56,937 bases of DNA, taken from NCBI GenBank assembly GCA_030433005.1, contig JAUILQ010000034.1, forward strand, positions 1 through 56,937. Reading direction: 5' to 3'. The notes beneath the pieces were generated by a model, which made no database searches, was not told the origin of the DNA, and was given only the letters and a program-made list of their open reading frames with translations. Position numbers and translations under genes: made by a program. This DNA comes from Alphaproteobacteria bacterium. GTDB lineage: Bacteria > Pseudomonadota > Alphaproteobacteria > Kiloniellales > DSM-21159. Each line of letters starts with the position of its first letter. The first letter of the stretch is position 1. This document shows, piece by piece, positions 54,101 to 56,937 of this stretch.

Positions 54101-55147
54101 ATGGCGGGCGCGGCGATGCCGGTGCGATGTCGCAACCTCTGGAAGATCTACGGCGAGCGCGAGCGGGAAGTGCTCGCGGCGATGCAGCGGGCCACGCTCT
54201 CCAAGGACGAGGTGCGCGAGCGCTTCGATTGCGTGGTCGGCGTGCAGGACGTCAGCTTCGAGGTCGGCGAGGGCGAGACCTTCTGCATCATGGGCCTTTC
54301 CGGCAGCGGCAAGTCGACCCTGCTGCGCCACGTCAACCGGCTGATCGAGCCCTCGAGCGGCCAGGTCGAAATCCAGGGCCAGGACATCTCCCGGCTCGGC
54401 GCCCGCGGCCTGGAAAAGCTGCGCGCCGAGGCGATCGGCATGGTGTTCCAGCACATGGCCCTCTGGCCGCACCGCACGATCCGCGACAACGTCGCCTTCG
54501 GCCTCGAGGTGCGCGGCGTCGGCCGCCGCCAGCGGCGCGAGGCGGCCGACCGGGCGCTCGAGCTGGTCCGGCTGGACGGCTGGGAGGACCGCTATCCCGA
54601 CGAGCTGTCGGGCGGCATGCAGCAGCGCGTCGGACTCGCCAGGGCCCTGGCGGCGGACCCCGACGTGCTGCTGATGGACGAGCCGTTCTCGGCGCTCGAT
54701 CCGCTGATCCGCCGCGAGCTTCAGGGCCAGTTCGCCGAGCTGGCGCGCGAGATGAACAAGACGGTGCTGTTCATCACGCACGACCTGGAGGAGGCGATCC
54801 AGGTCGGCCACCGCGTGGCGATCATGAACGAGGGCAGCTTCGTCCAGGTCGGCCGCCCGGAGGAGATCCTGACCCGTCCGGCGACCGACTACGTCGCCAA
54901 GTTCGTGCAGGGCGTCTCGCACCTGCATTTCCTGACCGCCGCGAAGGTCATGGAGGGCGGCGACGCCCGGGGAGAGGCCGGGGCGGCCGCCGGCGACGGC
55001 GCGGCGGTCGGGCCCGACACGCCGCTCGTCGAGCTGCTCGACACGGTGGCGGCGCAGGGCGGCGTCGCGGTCGAGGAGGACGGCCGCCGCCTCGGCGTGG
55101 TCACCCCGCAGGCGCTGCTCGCGGCGATCCGCGCGCGAATCGGCTGA
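54101..55147 (+). CDS. proV: Quaternary amine ABC transporter, ATP-binding protein
   Basis: ATPase of a ProVWX-type importer, 348 residues. N-terminal CRNLWKIYGEREREVLAAM is the ProV-specific start; Walker A GLSGSGKST, Q-loop VFQHMALWPHRTI, signature LSGGMQQRVGLARAL, Walker B VLLMDEPFSALD and the switch His in FITHDLEEA are present. The C-terminus is shorter than E. coli ProV (400) and keeps at most one CBS-like unit (PLVELLDTVAAQGGVAVEEDGRRLGVV). The ATG at 54101 follows GGGAG; a GTG at 54095 is also possible. proW follows after 24 bases. Confidence 0.93.
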   Translation: MAGAAMPVRCRNLWKIYGEREREVLAAMQRATLSKDEVRERFDCVVGVQDVSFEVGEGETFCIMGLSGSGKSTLLRHVNRLIEPSSGQVEIQGQDISRLGARGLEKLRAEAIGMVFQHMALWPHRTIRDNVAFGLEVRGVGRRQRREAADRALELVRLDGWEDRYPDELSGGMQQRVGLARALAADPDVLLMDEPFSALDPLIRRELQGQFAELAREMNKTVLFITHDLEEAIQVGHRVAIMNEGSFVQVGRPEEILTRPATDYVAKFVQGVSHLHFLTAAKVMEGGDARGEAGAAAGDGAAVGPDTPLVELLDTVAAQGGVAVEEDGRRLGVVTPQALLAAIRARIG

Positions 55148-55171
55148 CAACCCGACAGGAGATCTCGGCGC

Positions 55172-56104
55172 ATGGACGTGGCAACGCTGCTCGACCCCTT
55201 CCAGGAGACGCTGGTGCCGCTCGGCGACTGGGTGGCTGCGCTCCTCGCCTGGGTCGTCGAGAACTACCGGCCGGTGTTCCAGGCGCTGAAGCAACCGGTC
55301 GCCGCCGTCCTCGACGCCTTCGAGGCGGTGCTGCGCGACAGCCCGCCGCTGCTGGTCATGGCCGCCTTCGGCTTCGTCGGCTGGCAGAGCGGCGGCCCGC
55401 GCACCTCGGCCGTGGCGGTCGGCTGCCTGGCGGCGATCGGCCTGATCGGCGCCTGGGACCCGGCGATGACCACGCTGGCGATCATCCTGACCGCGGTCAG
55501 CTTCTGCCTGCTGATCGGCATTCCGCTGGGCATCCTGGCGGCGCGCGGCGACCGCTTCGAGGCGGTGCTCAAGCCGATCCTCGACTTCATGCAGACGATC
55601 CCCTCGTTCGTCTACCTGGTGCCGGTGGTCATGCTGTTCGGCATCGGCAACGTGCCGGGCGTGATCGTCACGATCTTCTACGCCATCGCGCCGATCATCC
55701 GCCTGACCAACCTCGGCATCCGCCAGGTCCGCGGCGACCTCGTCGAGGCCGCCTACGCCTTCGGCGGCAGCCCCAACCAGATCCTCTTCAAGGTGCAGAT
55801 GCCGCTGGCGCTGCCGACGATCATGACCGGCGTCAACCAGACCATCATGATGTCGCTGGCGATGACCGTGGTCGCCTCGATGATCTCGGTGACCGGGCTC
55901 GGCCAGATGGTGCTGCGCGGCATCGGCCGGCTCGACGTCGCCCTGGCGACCCAGGGCGGCCTGGGCATCGTGCTGGTCGCGATCCTGGTCGACCGCATCT
56001 CCCAGGGCTTCGGCCAGTCGGCGCGCGAGCGCCGCCACCGCCGCTGGTACCAGCACGGGCCGGTCGGCGCCCTGCTGCAGGTCCTGCGCGGCGGCCGCGC
56101 CTGA
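55172..56104 (+). CDS. proW: Quaternary amine ABC transporter, permease
   Basis: Inner-membrane permease of the importer, 310 residues. About six to seven helices, with the BPD_transp_1 EAA-type loop in VRGDLVEAAYAFGGSPNQILFKVQMPLALPTIMTGVNQTIMMSLAMTVVASMI (conserved E-A-x3-G-x9-I). PSFVYLVPVVMLFGIGNVPGVI is typical of ProW/OpuAB. The ~100-residue N-terminal extension before the core also occurs in ProW. It closes the operon oxygenase-proV-proW. Confidence 0.94.
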   Translation: MDVATLLDPFQETLVPLGDWVAALLAWVVENYRPVFQALKQPVAAVLDAFEAVLRDSPPLLVMAAFGFVGWQSGGPRTSAVAVGCLAAIGLIGAWDPAMTTLAIILTAVSFCLLIGIPLGILAARGDRFEAVLKPILDFMQTIPSFVYLVPVVMLFGIGNVPGVIVTIFYAIAPIIRLTNLGIRQVRGDLVEAAYAFGGSPNQILFKVQMPLALPTIMTGVNQTIMMSLAMTVVASMISVTGLGQMVLRGIGRLDVALATQGGLGIVLVAILVDRISQGFGQSARERRHRRWYQHGPVGALLQVLRGGRA

Positions 56105-56139
56105 GCGCCGCAAGACGGGCCGACGCCGCGGGGCCGCTT

Positions 56140-56937
56140 TCAGCCGCGAAGGCGGGCGGCCGGATTGGCCGGCGGACGCCGCAGGACCAGGATGCCGGCG
56201 GCGGCGATCATGGCCATTCCGACCAGCGTGGCCGTGTCCGGGCGCTCGTCGAGCAGGACCACGGCCCAGAGCGCGGCAAAGGCGAGGTAGGCGTAGTCGA
56301 AGGGGGCGACCAGAGAGGCGGGAGCGAGCTGGTAGGCGACGGCGGCGCCCAGGCTGCCCATCACGATCGCCGCGGCGAGGACCGCGAGCGCGCCCCAGCC
56401 GGTCGCCCCGGGGTCGACCCAGGGGGCGAACAGGAAGGGGTCCTCCAGACCCGGCAGCGGCGGGAGCAGCAACGCCACGGCGAGCGTGCCCAGCCCGCCG
56501 ACCGCGACGAAGGCGAGATTGAGCGCGATCGACAGCGTCACCGGATCCTCGTGGCGGCACTTGGTCCGGGTCAGGACCATGGCCAGGCCATAGAGCACGG
56601 CGGCCAGCAACGGCAGCAGTCCGAAGGCGTCGAAGGCGCCCGCGCCGAGAGCTCGGACGTCCGGACGCAGCACCACCACGACCCCCGCGAAGCCCAGCAG
56701 CACGGCGCTCCAGCCCCGCCACCCGACGCGTTCGTCAGCGAACAGGCCGGCGAAGAGCGTGATGAACAGCGGCGAGGTATAGTAGGCGGCCGCCGCCGCC
56801 GAGAGGGGGACGTGGGGCAACGCGGCGTAGTAGGCGACCCACATCGTGCACAGCAGCAGGCTGCGCAGCGCAACCCAGCCCAGCGAGGCCGGCCGTCGCG
56901 CCCGCCACAGGCGGGCCGCCGCGAGGAGCGGCGGCAG
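56140..56937 (-). CDS. EamA/DMT-superfamily transporter, 5' end outside window
   Basis: Partial drug/metabolite transporter; the frame is open to the right edge, giving 265 residues before the stop at 56140. Two EamA repeats are recognisable: LRSLLLCTMWVAYYAALPHVPLSAAAAAYYTSPLFITLFA with ADERVGWRGWSAVLLGFAGVVVVLRP, and LVAPFDYAYLAFAALWAVVLLDERPDTATLVGMAMIAAAGILVL. Eight hydrophobic helices remain. Substrate unknown. Convergent with proW. Confidence 0.88.
   Translation of the reverse strand: MPPLLAAARLWRARRPASLGWVALRSLLLCTMWVAYYAALPHVPLSAAAAAYYTSPLFITLFAGLFADERVGWRGWSAVLLGFAGVVVVLRPDVRALGAGAFDAFGLLPLLAAVLYGLAMVLTRTKCRHEDPVTLSIALNLAFVAVGGLGTLAVALLLPPLPGLEDPFLFAPWVDPGATGWGALAVLAAAIVMGSLGAAVAYQLAPASLVAPFDYAYLAFAALWAVVLLDERPDTATLVGMAMIAAAGILVLRRPPANPAARLRG

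Overview
The window is uniformly very GC-rich, uses GTG starts freely, and carries gene orders typical of free-living Alphaproteobacteria of the Rhodospirillales/Kiloniellales kind. These include hisZ-purA divergent from an alphaproteobacterial-type hisS, COQ9 and def beside rpsU, a three-gene proton-translocating transhydrogenase (pntAA-pntAB-pntB), an HDAC-xseB-ispA-dxs-tlyA series, queA-tgt-queG, and HWE/HisKA_2 histidine kinases. The assignment to order is an inference. No transposase, integrase, phage gene, CRISPR array, rRNA or tRNA gene was recognised. Genes are cut at both ends: purA on the left and a DMT/EamA transporter on the right.

Layout. 0-4.2 kb: purA and hisZ (minus), then hisS and a GNAT acetyltransferase (plus). 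4.3-7.2 kb: a signalling cassette of a double-domain KaiC-like ATPase, a pseudo-receiver/HWE kinase and a single-domain response regulator. 7.2-9 kb: def-COQ9 (minus) and rpsU (plus). 9-15.2 kb: Bcr/CflA-type exporter, Tat-exported PhoD-like phosphatase, HutD protein, 3-hydroxyacyl-CoA dehydrogenase, a hemerythrin gene behind an FNR/FixK-type box, and periplasmic Cu/Zn superoxide dismutase behind a consensus EcfG (general stress sigma) promoter. 15.3-20 kb: queF and the pnt operon, led by a DUF1194 von Willebrand-like gene. 20-23.8 kb: DegP-type protease plus an OmpR/HK two-component pair. 24-28 kb: D-amino-acid dehydrogenase, maleate isomerase-family enzyme, PHB depolymerase, DUF1491. 28-31.4 kb: CHASE4/PAS histidine kinase, receiver and lipoprotein. 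31.4-36.1 kb: queuosine genes queA-tgt-queG, a 2OG-Fe(II) oxygenase and an XRE regulator. 36.3-45.1 kb: DUF423-tusA, dCTP deaminase, HDAC-like amidohydrolase, xseB, ispA, dxs, MATE exporter, tlyA. 45.3-47.9 kb: a second KaiC-like/HWE-kinase pair. 48-56.9 kb: sppA, an AhpD-like peroxidase, then a quaternary-amine locus (proX, lysR, gamma-butyrobetaine-hydroxylase-like oxygenase, proV, proW) and the truncated EamA gene.

The most unusual content is the pair of paralogous KaiC/HWE cassettes. Both KaiC-like proteins keep Walker A motifs in both RecA-like halves. Both have lost the paired catalytic glutamates of the N-terminal half (S-Q or A-Q instead of E-E) and keep them in the C-terminal half. 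Each is followed by a kinase whose N-terminal domain looks like a receiver without its phospho-acceptor Asp. No KaiA or KaiB gene is present, so this looks like a RecA-ATPase/kinase signalling module and not a clock operon. The second theme is stress and redox control: the EcfG promoter on sodC, the FNR-type box on hemerythrin, transhydrogenase, DegP with a two-component system, and several regulators. The third is trimethylammonium metabolism at the right end.
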